From the NCBI GenBank assembly GCA_947461225.1, contig CANHJV010000016.1, forward strand, positions 1 to 38,044: a stretch of DNA of 38,044 nucleotides, in the 5' to 3' direction. The first letter of the stretch is position 1. Every line of letters starts with the position of its first letter. The DNA comes from Gemmatimonadota bacterium. Its GTDB lineage: Bacteria > Gemmatimonadota > Gemmatimonadetes > Gemmatimonadales > Gemmatimonadaceae. Below are positions 7,620-16,890 of the stretch, piece after piece. The position numbers were made by a program, and so were the translations under genes. A model generated the notes under the pieces. It did not search any database and was not told where the DNA came from. It saw only the letters and a list, made by a program, of their open reading frames with translations.

Positions 7620-8870
7620 GTGACTCGCCTCGAGTTGTCGATCGCCTGGCGCTACCTGCGGAGTCGCCGCGGGTCGCGCCTCCTGTCGCTGATCAGCGTG
7701 ATCGCCATTGGCGGTGTGCTGGTCGGCGTTAGCGCGCTGATCGTCATCATGGGCGTCATGAACGGGCTGCAACGGGATCTGCGCGAGAAGATTCTCGTGG
7801 GCAGCCCGGACGTTCACGTGTTGCCGTACGGCGACGGCATGCGCATGACCAATTGGCGCGACACGCGCGAGGCGGTCGCGGCAACTCCGGGCGTGGTGCG
7901 GGCGGCGCCGTTCGTGAGCACGCAGGGCATGGTGCGAAATCTCTCCGGCTACATGACCGGTACGCAGGTCATGGGTATTCAGGCCGAGGGGGTGTCTGGT
8001 GCGGATGTCACCACCATTCGATCGCATGCCATTCTCGGCGATTTTCATTTCAGGCGGGACAGCGTCTCGCTGCCAGGCGCCGTGCTGGGCAAGCTGCTGG
8101 CGTCCAAGCTCAATGCGTTTCCGGGCGACACGATCGTGCTCGTCGGGGCGGCCGGCCTCGACATGAATGCTTCGACCGGGGCGATCATTCCGCGTCTCGA
8201 CAGTGCGGTGGTGTCGGGGGTGTTCGAGACGGGCATGTACGAGTACGACAATGCCTACCTGTACCTCGAACTCTCTGCGGCGCAGCGCTTCGCCGGTTTG
8301 GGCGACGATGTGACTGGTATCGAAGTGCGTGCGGTCGACCGGTGGCAGGCGCCTGCGGTCGCGGATTCGCTCCGGGCGAACCTCAAGGCACCGGTGCGTG
8401 CGGTGGATTGGCAGGAGCAGAACCGATCGTTGTTTCAGGCTCTGAAACTTGAGCGTCTCGGCATGGGGGTGATCCTGCTGCTTATTGTCGTGGTCGCGGC
8501 CTTCAACATCGTGAGTACACTGACGATGGTCGTGTCGGACAAGACCCGTGAGATCGGTATTCTCCGGGCGATGGGCATGCCGGCCAAGTCGATCCGTCGG
8601 ATCTTTCTGTATCAGGGCATCGTGGTCGGAGCCGTGGGGACGGGCGGCGGAGTCGCGATCGGATTGTTCGTCTCGCTGCTCCTCGAGCAGTATCAGTTGA
8701 TCTCGCTCGACCCGTCGGTGTACTTCATCGACCATCTGCCGGTTGCTATCCAAATTCCCGACGTGCTGATGATCATCGTGTCGAGCCTCGTGATCACCGC
8801 GATCGCCACGTTGTATCCGGCCGCGCAGGCGGCGCGATTGTACCCGGTTGATGCGATCCGCCATGAGTGA
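7620..8870 (+). CDS. lolE: LolC/E-type lipoprotein-releasing ABC transporter permease
   Basis: This 416 aa inner-membrane protein extracts lipoproteins destined for the outer membrane. It starts ELSIAWRYLRSRRGSRLLSLISVIAIGGV, with the first membrane helix at about 22-45. A large periplasmic (MacB-like) domain follows to about 275. Three C-terminal helices follow: VILLLIVVVAAFNIVSTL, then one after IRRIFLYQGIVVG, then VLMIIVSSLVITAIATLY. The cytoplasmic DKTREIGILRAMG coupling segment lies between them. The GTG start at 7620 is the best choice; there is no strong ribosome-binding site. Only one permease gene is present, so it could be a LolC, LolE or single-subunit LolF-type protein. It overlaps lolD by 8 bases. 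Confidence 0.9.
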   Translation: MTRLELSIAWRYLRSRRGSRLLSLISVIAIGGVLVGVSALIVIMGVMNGLQRDLREKILVGSPDVHVLPYGDGMRMTNWRDTREAVAATPGVVRAAPFVSTQGMVRNLSGYMTGTQVMGIQAEGVSGADVTTIRSHAILGDFHFRRDSVSLPGAVLGKLLASKLNAFPGDTIVLVGAAGLDMNASTGAIIPRLDSAVVSGVFETGMYEYDNAYLYLELSAAQRFAGLGDDVTGIEVRAVDRWQAPAVADSLRANLKAPVRAVDWQEQNRSLFQALKLERLGMGVILLLIVVVAAFNIVSTLTMVVSDKTREIGILRAMGMPAKSIRRIFLYQGIVVGAVGTGGGVAIGLFVSLLLEQYQLISLDPSVYFIDHLPVAIQIPDVLMIIVSSLVITAIATLYPAAQAARLYPVDAIRHE

Positions 8871-9618
8871 GCTGATGGCGGCGGAGCCGGCCGCGTCCGT
8901 GTCACAGCCGTCCGGTGAACCGCCGGTCGTTCATGCGGTAGGGTTGGTCAAGGAGTTCCTTGGCGGCGACGGCGGCGTGATCCGGATTCTCGATGACGTG
9001 TCGATTACGGTGCAGCGCGGCGAGATGGTCGCCGTCGTTGGCGCGAGCGGGGCGGGCAAGAGCACCTTGCTCCACGTGCTGGGCGCGTTGGAGCGTCCAT
9101 CGGCGGGTCGGATCGAGCTTGCCGGACACAGCGTCGGGGGGCTCGATGACGACGCTGTGGCCACGCTCAGGAACCGTGCGGTCGGGTTTGTGTTTCAATT
9201 TCATCACCTCCTGCGCGAGTTTTCGGCGCTGGAGAACGTGATGATGCCGCTGCGTATCGCGGGTGTCGCTCCGCGCATCGCGCAACAGCGGGCTGAGCAC
9301 TTGTTGGAACGAGTTGGCCTCTCAGCGCGTCGCCATCATCGTCCTGGGGCGATGTCGGGCGGCGAGCAGCAGCGCACGGCGGTGGCGCGCGCACTGGCCG
9401 CCGAGCCCGCGCTCCTGTTGGCCGACGAGCCCAGCGGGAATCTGGACCTGCACAACGCGGAGCGGCTTCATGAGCTGTTCTCTGAACTCGCTCGTGATCT
9501 CTCGCTGGGTCTGATCGTCGTGACCCACAATCAGTCGCTGGCCGCCCGAGCCGATCGGGCGCTCTTGTTGGAAGGAGGACGGTTGGTGGTAACGAACGGA
9601 CTGGGGACGGAGGGCTGA
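8863..9618 (+). CDS. lolD: Lipoprotein-releasing ABC transporter ATPase LolD
   Basis: The 251 aa ATPase powers the adjacent permease. Visible motifs are Walker A GASGAGKST (about residue 60), the Q-loop region FVFQFHHLLREFSALENV typical of the MacB/LolD group, the signature MSGGEQQR, and Walker B LLLADEPSGNLD followed by VVTHNQ. The ATG at 8863 lies within the end of the permease gene and gives a short poorly conserved leader before VVHAVGLVKEF. The stop overlaps the next gene (TGATG). Confidence 0.94.
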   Translation: MSELMAAEPAASVSQPSGEPPVVHAVGLVKEFLGGDGGVIRILDDVSITVQRGEMVAVVGASGAGKSTLLHVLGALERPSAGRIELAGHSVGGLDDDAVATLRNRAVGFVFQFHHLLREFSALENVMMPLRIAGVAPRIAQQRAEHLLERVGLSARRHHRPGAMSGGEQQRTAVARALAAEPALLLADEPSGNLDLHNAERLHELFSELARDLSLGLIVVTHNQSLAARADRALLLEGGRLVVTNGLGTEG

Positions 9619-10106
9619 TGATCTGCGACAATTGCCAAGAGCGCGACGCTGTCGTGCATCTGACGCGAATCGTGGACAACGCGGTCACGCAGCTCCATCT
9701 CTGCGAGAAGTGCGCCGCGGCGAAGGGGGTCGAGACCACCGTCGCGGTCGCGCAGCACCCGCTCGGCGACATTCTGCAGGCCGTGCAGCAGCAGGCGTCC
9801 ACGACGAGTGAGGACGCCGCGGCCTGTTCGTTCTGCGGGGCCACGGCGCGTGACTTCCGCGCAACGGGTCGACTAGGCTGTCCACATTGTTACGACGCGA
9901 TGGAAAAGAGTCTGCGCGAGCTGTTGCGCCGACTGCACGGCAGTTCGAGGCACGTGGGGCAGCGTTATGACGCGCCCGTCACGCATGTGGCCACGCCGAA
10001 GCCCGACTCGATTCACGATTTGCGCGATCGCCTGCAACGGGCGGTTCAGACTGAGCAGTTCGAACTGGCCGCGGAGTTGCGCGACCGCATCAAGGTGATC
10101 GAATGA
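9618..10106 (+). CDS. mcsA: McsA-like zinc-finger/UVR protein, activator of McsB
   Basis: The 162 aa product has four CxxC pairs (C3/C6, C29/C32, C70/C73, C88/C91) and a C-terminal UVR motif (LRDRLQRAVQTEQFELAAELRDRI). This is the architecture of McsA, which binds zinc and activates the arginine kinase McsB. It lies directly before mcsB with an ATGA overlap. The repressor gene ctsR, usual upstream of mcsA in Bacillota, is absent; lolD is there instead. The stand-alone resemblance is to general UvrB/UvrC-motif proteins, but the gene order makes McsA the best name. Confidence 0.88.
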   Translation: MICDNCQERDAVVHLTRIVDNAVTQLHLCEKCAAAKGVETTVAVAQHPLGDILQAVQQQASTTSEDAAACSFCGATARDFRATGRLGCPHCYDAMEKSLRELLRRLHGSSRHVGQRYDAPVTHVATPKPDSIHDLRDRLQRAVQTEQFELAAELRDRIKVIE

Positions 10107-11203
10107 CGTCCTCGCGGCCGGCGCTGGATCTCTCGCTGTTGCCGGACGGCGGCGTGCGGTGGCTGGATGCCTCGGGCCCGAACGCCGATGTCGTGATCTC
10201 GACGCGGATGCGCCTCGCCCGCAACGTGTCCGGCTACGCCTTTACCGGTCGCGCCCGCGACGGCGAGCGACTGCGGATGCTGGCGCAGGTTCGGGACTCT
10301 CTCGGGGGCGTCCCGTCGCTCAGCGGCAGCCTGCTGGTTCGTCTCGACGACCTGAGCACGGTCGACCGGCAGCTGCTCCATGAGCGCCATCTGGTCAGCA
10401 AGGAGCTGGCGGGACTCGACCCTCAGCATCCGATTCGGACTGGCGCGGCCGTGTTTCTGGGCGAATCGGTCGGACTGCTGGTGAATGAAGAGGACCACCT
10501 CCGGCTGCAGGCGCTTCGGTCGGGCTTCGCCGTGCCTCAGGCCTTCGACTCCGTACACCGATTGGATCGTGAGCTCGGCTCGCAGGTCCCGTATGCGTTT
10601 CATCGGGAGTTTGGGTTCCTCACGGCCTGTCCGACCAACGCCGGCACCGGCCTCCGGGCCTCGGTCTTGATTCACCTTCCTGGGTTAGTGCTCACGAAGG
10701 AGATCGGCAAGGTCTTGTCCGGGTTGCAGCAGATGGGCCTTACGTATCGCGGGCTGTACGGCGAAGGAAGCGAAGTGGTCGGCAATTTCTTCCAGCTGTC
10801 CAATCAGACGACGCTGGGGCGTTCCGAGGACGAGCTGCAGGACCTCTTGGTCCGCGTCGTGCGCCACGTGATCGAACGGGAGGAGGAAGCGCGTCGTGTC
10901 CTCGTCCGTGACGCGGGCTATATTATCGAGGACAAGTTGTGGCGCGCCTACGGGACGCTGCGGTACGCCCGCAGTCTGACCTTCGACGAGGCCATGAACT
11001 ACCTGAGTGGAGTACGTCTGGCGGTGGGTCTGAAACTGATCACCGGGCTCAGTGTATACACTCTTAACAAGCTCCTGATCTTTGCCCAGTCAGCACACCT
11101 TGCTCACCTCGAGCAGCGTACATTGACGGAAAGCGAGACCAATCTGGCGCGCGCCAAATACGTGCGGCAGGTATTGGTGAGCGAAGGCGGCGGCGTCGAA
11201 TGA
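10103..11203 (+). CDS. mcsB: Protein-arginine kinase McsB
   Basis: McsB phosphorylates arginine residues, marking proteins for ClpC. The 366 aa protein aligns by eye with the phosphagen-kinase fold: VVISTRMRLARNVSGY at about 30-45, EFGFLTACPTNAGTGLRAS near 170-190 (the conserved CPTN-GTG-RAS block), and YRGLYGEGSEVVGNFFQLSNQTTLG near 215-235. Creatine-kinase-type N-terminal regions are missing, as expected for McsB. The C-terminal site that reads RDxxRA in characterised Bacillus proteins appears here as TNLARA (residues 346-351). The gene overlaps mcsA and is followed 28 bases later by clpC, the expected partner. Confidence 0.93.
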   Translation: MTSSRPALDLSLLPDGGVRWLDASGPNADVVISTRMRLARNVSGYAFTGRARDGERLRMLAQVRDSLGGVPSLSGSLLVRLDDLSTVDRQLLHERHLVSKELAGLDPQHPIRTGAAVFLGESVGLLVNEEDHLRLQALRSGFAVPQAFDSVHRLDRELGSQVPYAFHREFGFLTACPTNAGTGLRASVLIHLPGLVLTKEIGKVLSGLQQMGLTYRGLYGEGSEVVGNFFQLSNQTTLGRSEDELQDLLVRVVRHVIEREEEARRVLVRDAGYIIEDKLWRAYGTLRYARSLTFDEAMNYLSGVRLAVGLKLITGLSVYTLNKLLIFAQSAHLAHLEQRTLTESETNLARAKYVRQVLVSEGGGVE

Positions 11204-11231
11204 TCCGCTTCCCTACGACCCTGAGGGGACG

Positions 11232-13736
11232 ATGAACGGCTACAACTTCACCGAGCGGGTGCGGAAGGTTCTCGCGATGGCACGCGAGGAAGCGGCACGA
11301 CTGCATCACGAGTATGTGGGCACCGAGCATATCCTGCTCGGCCTGATCCGCGAGGGTGAGGGCGTTGCGGCGGCGGTGCTGCAAAACCTCAACGTGGATC
11401 TCGACGACGTTACCCAGAAGATCGAGGACACCGTCAAGAAGGGGAAAGCGGCGCAGGCGACCGGACCTGATCTGCCGTACACGTCGCGCGCCAAGAAGGT
11501 GCTCGAGCTCGCGATGGCGGAAGCCCGCGACCTCAATCACAGCTACGTCGGTACCGAACATCTGCTGCTGGGCCTCCTCAGGGAAGAGAAGGGGATCGCG
11601 GCACAGGTGTTGACTGACGCGGGCGTGAATCTTGAGGCGGCGCGGGCGGAAACGCTGCGCCTCCTCGGCACGGAAATGCCGCAGGGTGGTCAAGCGCCGC
11701 AGGCGGAGAAGGTCGGCAGCGTGCCGCCGTCGGCTGCGCCGGCGAAGGGCGACAAGAAGTCAAAAACGCCGGCACTCGATCATTTCTGCCGTGACCTCAC
11801 GCAGCTGGCTGCGGAAGGGCAGCTCGATCCCACGATCGGACGCGCGAAGGAAATCGAGCGCGTCATGGAAGTGCTGACGCGCCGGAAGAAGAACAACCCG
11901 GTGCTGATCGGCGAGCCCGGTGTCGGCAAGACCGCGATCGTGGAAGGACTCGCGCAGCTCATCGCGAACGGTGACTGCCCGGATTCGCTCCGTGACAACC
12001 GCGTGCTCTCGCTCGACATGGCGGCTGTCATCGCCGGCACGAAGTATCGTGGTCAGTTCGAGGAGCGCCTCAAGGCGGTCATGAACGAGATCGCGCAGAA
12101 CAAGCAGGTCATTCTGTTCATCGACGAGTTGCATACGCTCGTCGGAGCCGGTGCGGCCGAAGGCGCGATCGACGCCAGCAACATGCTCAAGCCGGCACTT
12201 GCCCGCGGCGAACTGCAGTGCGTCGGTGCGTCCACGCTGAACGAGTACCGCAAGTACATCGAAAAGGACGGAGCCCTCGAGCGTCGATTCCAGACGGTCG
12301 TGGTCGAGCCGCCCTCGATCGATGAGACCGTGCAGATTCTGCAGGGGCTTCGCAAGAAGTACGAAGACCACCACCGCGTGAATATTCCTGACGAGACGTT
12401 GCTCGCGGCGGCCAAGCTATCGGAACGCTACATCACCGACCGCTTCCTGCCGGATAAGGCGATCGACGTGATCGACGAGGCGGGCGCACGGGCGCGTCTA
12501 GCGGCGCAGGTGCCGCCGGCGGAGGTGGCAGAGCTCAAGGAGCAGCTGGAAGCGATCAATAGCGAGAAGGAAGCGGCGGTTCGCGATCAGAATTTCGAGC
12601 GCGCGGCCTCGTTGCGGGATAACGAGCGGGATTTGCAGGCGCAGATCCGTCGGAAGCAGGAAGACTGGGAGCAGCGGCGTCAGTCGCATCGCCCCACGCT
12701 GGGGGAGGAGGAGATCGCGTTCATCGTGAGCCGCTGGACGGGCATTCCCGTCACGCGCCTGCAGGAAGCGGAAACGTCGCGTCTGCTCCGGATGGAGGAC
12801 GAGCTGCACCAGTCGGTGGTCGGTCAGGATGAGGCCATTAAGGCGCTCGCCCGCTCGATCCGCCGTAGCCGGGCGGGCCTCAAGGATCCGCGTCGTCCCA
12901 TCGGCTCGTTCATCTTCTCGGGGCCCACGGGCGTCGGTAAGACCGAGCTGGCGCGGTCGCTGGCCAAGTTCCTGTTCGCCGATACGTCGGCCCTGATCCG
13001 CGTCGACATGAGCGAATACATGGAGAAGTTCTCCGTGTCGCGGCTCATCGGTGCGCCGCCGGGGTACGTAGGTTACGAAGACTCCGGCACGCTCACGAAG
13101 GCCGTGCGGCGCAAACCGTACTCGGTGGTCCTCTTGGACGAAATCGAGAAGGCGCACCCGGACGTGTTCAACATCCTGCTGCAGGTGCTCGATGAGGGTC
13201 ACCTTACCGACAACTACGGTCGGGTGATCGACTTCAAGAACACCGTCGTCATCATGACGTCGAACGTGGGCGCCAAGGATATTACCCGGGGCAAGTCGCT
13301 GGGCTTCGCCGGGAACGATGCGCGTGGGGATTTCGAGCGTATTTCGGAGAAGGTGAAGGAGGAGATGGGGCGGGTGTTCAACCCCGAATTCCTCAACCGC
13401 CTCGACGACGTGATCGTGTTCCACCCGCTCGGGAAGGAGCATATTTCGAAGATCGTGTCGATCCTGTTCGCCGACGTGCAGAAGCGTCTGGCTGAGGAGG
13501 AGATCACGATCAAGCTGACCGACGCGGCGACCGAGTTCCTGGTCGACCATGGGCACGACGAGCACTATGGCGCTCGTCCGCTCAAGCGGGCGATTCAGCG
13601 GTACATCGAGGATCCGCTGTCCGAGAAGATCCTGCTGGGCGAGTTCTCCAAGGGGGACGAGATCGAAGTCGCGGTTTCGACCACGGAGAAGGAGAAACTG
13701 GAGTTCCGCGTCCTGTCCCCTACGCCTCAGGCGTGA
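11232..13736 (+). CDS. clpC: ATP-dependent Clp protease ATP-binding subunit ClpC
   Basis: ClpC unfolds proteins, including arginine-phosphorylated ones, for ClpP. The 834 aa protein has two N-terminal repeats ([21 protein letters not shown] at about 20 and [21 protein letters not shown] at about 100). AAA1 has Walker [10 protein letters not shown] (about 227). A middle domain with a UVR motif ([15 protein letters not shown], near 455) follows, and AAA2 has GPTGVGKTE (about 564). The UVR-containing middle domain distinguishes it from ClpA and ClpB. The ATG at 11232 is preceded by AGGGG. A strong terminator follows 13 bases after the stop. clpP is not in the window. Confidence 0.97.
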   Translation: MNGYNFTERVRKVLAMAREEAARLHHEYVGTEHILLGLIREGEGVAAAVLQNLNVDLDDVTQKIEDTVKKGKAAQATGPDLPYTSRAKKVLELAMAEARDLNHSYVGTEHLLLGLLREEKGIAAQVLTDAGVNLEAARAETLRLLGTEMPQGGQAPQAEKVGSVPPSAAPAKGDKKSKTPALDHFCRDLTQLAAEGQLDPTIGRAKEIERVMEVLTRRKKNNPVLIGEPGVGKTAIVEGLAQLIANGDCPDSLRDNRVLSLDMAAVIAGTKYRGQFEERLKAVMNEIAQNKQVILFIDELHTLVGAGAAEGAIDASNMLKPALARGELQCVGASTLNEYRKYIEKDGALERRFQTVVVEPPSIDETVQILQGLRKKYEDHHRVNIPDETLLAAAKLSERYITDRFLPDKAIDVIDEAGARARLAAQVPPAEVAELKEQLEAINSEKEAAVRDQNFERAASLRDNERDLQAQIRRKQEDWEQRRQSHRPTLGEEEIAFIVSRWTGIPVTRLQEAETSRLLRMEDELHQSVVGQDEAIKALARSIRRSRAGLKDPRRPIGSFIFSGPTGVGKTELARSLAKFLFADTSALIRVDMSEYMEKFSVSRLIGAPPGYVGYEDSGTLTKAVRRKPYSVVLLDEIEKAHPDVFNILLQVLDEGHLTDNYGRVIDFKNTVVIMTSNVGAKDITRGKSLGFAGNDARGDFERISEKVKEEMGRVFNPEFLNRLDDVIVFHPLGKEHISKIVSILFADVQKRLAEEEITIKLTDAATEFLVDHGHDEHYGARPLKRAIQRYIEDPLSEKILLGEFSKGDEIEVAVSTTEKEKLEFRVLSPTPQA

Positions 13737-13749
13737 GACAGGATCAGCG

Positions 13750-13776
13750 GCGGCCGGACCCTTGGGGTCCGGCCGC
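13750..13776 (+). terminator. Rho-independent terminator after clpC
   Basis: GCGGCCGGACC (13750-13760) pairs perfectly with GGTCCGGCCGC (13766-13776) around CTTGG, followed by TTGCCGTTT. It begins 13 bases after the clpC stop and separates the mcsA-mcsB-clpC unit from bamA. Confidence 0.88.
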
Positions 13777-13790
13777 TTGCCGTTTCGGTG

Positions 13791-13796
13791 TATATT
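13791..13796 (+). promoter_or_regulatory. Possible -10 element for bamA
   Basis: TATATT lies 8 bases before the bamA ATG. The bases where a -35 would sit fall in the clpC terminator and do not match the consensus. If real, the transcript would start close to the ATG. It is placed between a terminator and a new operon, where a promoter is expected. Confidence 0.3.
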
Positions 13797-13804
13797 CAAA
13801 GGCT

Positions 13805-16267
13805 ATGCTGAAGAGCGTCCCCCAAAGAACGGCCCGGTTGGTGTTGGCCGGAATCGCCCTGTGTGCGTCTGCGGTAGCCCCTCGTGCGGCGGCCGGCCAA
13901 GACGTGACGGGGCGCTGTGCGTCCCCAGACTCCATTGCGATCCGTGGCAACACGCGAACGCCTGATGCGCGCATCCGTGGCGAGATGGGTCTGACGCCCG
14001 GAACGCCCCTCAATTTTCCGTCGATTCAGCGCTCCATGAAGGGGCTGTATGCGCTGAACCTGTTCGACGATGTCCAGCTGCTCTGCGATCTCGAGAGTGT
14101 GCCGGAAAAGGTGCTGACCATCATTCAGGTACGGGAGCGCGCGATCCTTGGCGAGATCAAGGTCGTCGGCCCGAAGAACGTCTCTGAGCGGTCGGTGCGT
14201 GACAAGATCGATCTGCTGGTCGGCCGCCCGATCGACCCGATGATGCTGGCCAAGGCGCGGGCGCGTATCGACTCGACCTACGAAGCCGCCGGATACTATC
14301 TGGCGCAGGTGCGGATCGACTCGGTCACGATGGATGACGATCGCATCGGTATCACCTACACGGTCGATGAGGGGCGTCGTCTGGCGATTGCCGGCATCGA
14401 CATCGTGGGCAATACGTCGGTCAAGGAAAAGCAGGTCGTGTCGGCGATGAAGACCAAACCCGAGGGGTTCTGGTGGTTCCGCAAGGGCGAGTTCGACGAA
14501 GACAAATACGTCGGTGACTTGGGTGAGCGTCTTCCGGCCTTGTTCTCGCGCCTTGGTCACGTCGATATGCGCATCGCGAAGGATACGCTCATCGTCGATC
14601 GTGAGAAGGGCAAGGGACTGGTGCAGATCGGCATCGAGGAAGGGCCTCGCTACCGCATCGGTACGTTCGAAGTCGCGGGCAACCGCCGGTTTCCCTCCGA
14701 AGATCTCAAGAAGTTCTACCCATTCGAAGGCAACGATCCTACCCTCACGCAGCGAGTGAAGGGGTTGATCAAGCGCGAGGCTGCGGCGCCCGAAGGCATC
14801 TTCGATCAGCACAAGTGGGATGACGCGATCGAAAAGGTGAACGCCGAGTATCGCAATAACGGCTATCTCTATGCGCGCATCAATCCCGTACTTGAGCGCA
14901 AGCTTGAAGGACCGGACTCCGTACCGACGGTGAACCTGCGGTGGGAGATCGACGAGAAGAATCCGGCCATCGTCAACCGCATCGAGATCCTCGGGAATGA
15001 CTTCACGGCCGACGATTGCATTCGACGGCAGATCTTCCTGGTGCCCGGTGGCGTCTTCAATCAGGCCGCGCTGATTCGCAGCTATCAGAGCATCGGCAAC
15101 ATGAATTTCTTCGAGTCGCCGATGCCGTTCCCGGACTATCGTCCGGTGAACGATCAGGGCGACGTCGATATCGTCTTCCGCGTGAAGGAGAAGCGGACCG
15201 GCTCGATCAACTTCGGCGCGTCGATGGGGCAGGGCGGCGTTGGTTTTGGTGGATTCATCGGTCTTGAGCAGCCCAACCTGTTCGGCCTGTGTAAGCAGGG
15301 GAAGCTGAACTGGCAGTACGGCCGGTTTTTCAACGACTTCACGGCCACCTACACTGACCCTGCGCTTCGTGGGTCGCGGGTGTCCGGCGCGCTCAGCGCG
15401 TACCGCACGCAGTCGCGCTTCATCGTCGGCAACCTCGGTCAGAATATCCGGACCGGTTCGCAGCTGCGTTTTGGCTTGCCGGTCCCTTGGTCGTACTTCT
15501 CGACCATGGCTGTTTCGTACAACGGCGAATCCGCCACGTTTACGTCGGGTACGATCCAGAATACGTGTACCAAGAACTGCTTCCGCTCGAACCTCGGCCT
15601 GGAATACACGTACGACACACGGATCGATCTGCCGTTTGCGACGGGCGGTTCCATGCGTTCGGTCACGGCTGACTTCAGTGGTGGTCCTCTTGGGGGAACC
15701 GTGAACTTCCAACGTGTCACCACCGAAATGCGCGCGTACACGCTGCTGGGGCAGCTCGGGGGAACGAACCCGGGTTCGCAGCCTATCAAGTTTACGATGG
15801 GGCTGACGGCCCGCGCCGGCAGCCTGTTCGGCAACTCTGGCCCGTTCTTCTTCCAGCAGCAATTTGCGGTCGGCGGCGTCATGTTCGGTCAGCAGCTCCG
15901 CGGGTATCCGGAGTTCTCGATTACCCCCATCGGCTTCAACCCGAACACGGACCAATACCGCTCCGATCCGGCGTCGTTCGGTAACGCGTTTATGACCCTT
16001 ACGGGTGAAATCGGCGTCCGGTTCAATCAGATGTTCTACCTCAATGCGTTTACCGACGCCGGCAACAACTGGGCGTCGGCACGGCAGATCAATCCGACCC
16101 GGCTCTTCCGTTCCGCGGGATTCGGGGTATCTACCGTAACGCCGTTGGGACCGCTTGGATTGGACATGGCGTATGGTTTTGATCGCACGACAGTGGATCT
16201 GGTAACCGGACGCGTTCGGCCCGATCCCAAGTGGCAGTTCCATTTCCGACTCGGTCAGCTCTTCTAA
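13805..16267 (+). CDS. bamA: Outer-membrane protein assembly factor BamA
   Basis: BamA inserts beta-barrel proteins into the outer membrane. The 820 aa product has a signal peptide (LVLAGIALCASAVAPRAAAG) and periplasmic POTRA-type repeats from about residue 40 (SIAIRGNTRTPDARIRGE, then ILGEIKVVGPKNVSERSVRD, LAIAGIDIVGNTSVKEKQV, YRIGTFEVAGNRRFPSEDL). A last POTRA-like repeat (NRIEILGNDFTADDCIRRQ) precedes a C-terminal barrel ending FHFRLGQLF, with the terminal Phe of barrel proteins. The ATG at 13805 gives the signal peptide; the frame runs further upstream through the terminator, which is unlikely to be coding. No clear ribosome-binding site is seen. skp follows at once. Confidence 0.96.
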   Translation: MLKSVPQRTARLVLAGIALCASAVAPRAAAGQDVTGRCASPDSIAIRGNTRTPDARIRGEMGLTPGTPLNFPSIQRSMKGLYALNLFDDVQLLCDLESVPEKVLTIIQVRERAILGEIKVVGPKNVSERSVRDKIDLLVGRPIDPMMLAKARARIDSTYEAAGYYLAQVRIDSVTMDDDRIGITYTVDEGRRLAIAGIDIVGNTSVKEKQVVSAMKTKPEGFWWFRKGEFDEDKYVGDLGERLPALFSRLGHVDMRIAKDTLIVDREKGKGLVQIGIEEGPRYRIGTFEVAGNRRFPSEDLKKFYPFEGNDPTLTQRVKGLIKREAAAPEGIFDQHKWDDAIEKVNAEYRNNGYLYARINPVLERKLEGPDSVPTVNLRWEIDEKNPAIVNRIEILGNDFTADDCIRRQIFLVPGGVFNQAALIRSYQSIGNMNFFESPMPFPDYRPVNDQGDVDIVFRVKEKRTGSINFGASMGQGGVGFGGFIGLEQPNLFGLCKQGKLNWQYGRFFNDFTATYTDPALRGSRVSGALSAYRTQSRFIVGNLGQNIRTGSQLRFGLPVPWSYFSTMAVSYNGESATFTSGTIQNTCTKNCFRSNLGLEYTYDTRIDLPFATGGSMRSVTADFSGGPLGGTVNFQRVTTEMRAYTLLGQLGGTNPGSQPIKFTMGLTARAGSLFGNSGPFFFQQQFAVGGVMFGQQLRGYPEFSITPIGFNPNTDQYRSDPASFGNAFMTLTGEIGVRFNQMFYLNAFTDAGNNWASARQINPTRLFRSAGFGVSTVTPLGPLGLDMAYGFDRTTVDLVTGRVRPDPKWQFHFRLGQLF

Positions 16268-16281
16268 ACCCCGGACATCTT

Positions 16282-16890
16282 ATGCGACTTTCCTCGTTCG
16301 TTGGCGCTTGCGCCTTGGTGCTTGGCGTTCCCGCCCTGGCTTCCGCTCAGGGACAGAAGTTCGCCTATGTGAACTCTGCCGCGATCCTGCAGTCGGCCCC
16401 TGGCCGTACCGAGGCCGAGGCGCAGTTTGATAAGGACATGACGTCCATGCGCGCGGCCGTGCAGAAGCTCTCTGATTCGCTCAATACGTTGCAGGAGGCG
16501 TATGCGAAGGAGGAGGTCTCTCTTTCGCCGGCGGCGAAGGAAGCCCGTCTGAAAACGCTTCGCGAGAAGCAGGCGGACTATCAGGAGCGCGTCCAGAAGA
16601 TGCAGGAGCAGGCTCAGGCTCGTGAAGCCGAGTTGATGCAGCCCATCATGGACAATGTGCGCAAGGTGCTCGATGACATGCGTTCCGAGGGCGGTTTCGC
16701 CTTCATCTTCGATGTCGCCGCGGGCTCGCTGATCGTGTCGGCTGATAAGAATCTCGACATTACGGACCGCGTTGTCTCGAAGCTGCGTCTTGCCGCCCCG
16801 CGCGCGGCGCCGGCCGCTGCCAAGCCCGCCCCGTCTGGTCCGACGAGCGCGCCGGCCGGTCTGAACACCAAGAAGCCGCCCACGGAGTGA
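16282..16890 (+). CDS. skp: Periplasmic OmpH/Skp-family chaperone
   Basis: Skp holds unfolded outer-membrane proteins in the periplasm. The 202 aa protein has a signal peptide ([17 protein letters not shown], residues about 6-23), then [16 protein letters not shown] as in the Skp core, and a long coiled-coil arm (about residues 50-125, rich in K, E, Q and A). The [23 protein letters not shown] segment returns to the trimer body. An Ala/Pro-rich tail ends the protein. The ATG at 16282 is 14 bases after bamA, and a bamA-skp-lpxD order is classic. The stop overlaps lpxD (GTGA). Confidence 0.93.
   Translation: MRLSSFVGACALVLGVPALASAQGQKFAYVNSAAILQSAPGRTEAEAQFDKDMTSMRAAVQKLSDSLNTLQEAYAKEEVSLSPAAKEARLKTLREKQADYQERVQKMQEQAQAREAELMQPIMDNVRKVLDDMRSEGGFAFIFDVAAGSLIVSADKNLDITDRVVSKLRLAAPRAAPAAAKPAPSGPTSAPAGLNTKKPPTE

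Noticed and set aside
7554-8864. A 436-codon minus-strand open frame opposite the LolC/E permease
   Set aside because: His/Asp/Arg-rich shadow of a clear membrane protein; no motif or ribosome-binding site.
12498-13799. A 433-codon minus-strand open frame opposite clpC
   Set aside because: It runs through the clpC AAA2 domain and the clpC terminator and has no recognisable domain; a GC-driven shadow.
13796-16243. An 815-codon open frame on the minus strand opposite bamA
   Set aside because: It mirrors bamA, whose barrel and POTRA motifs are clear. High GC codon use produces long open antisense frames, and its translation is low-complexity R/D/H-rich with no family motif.
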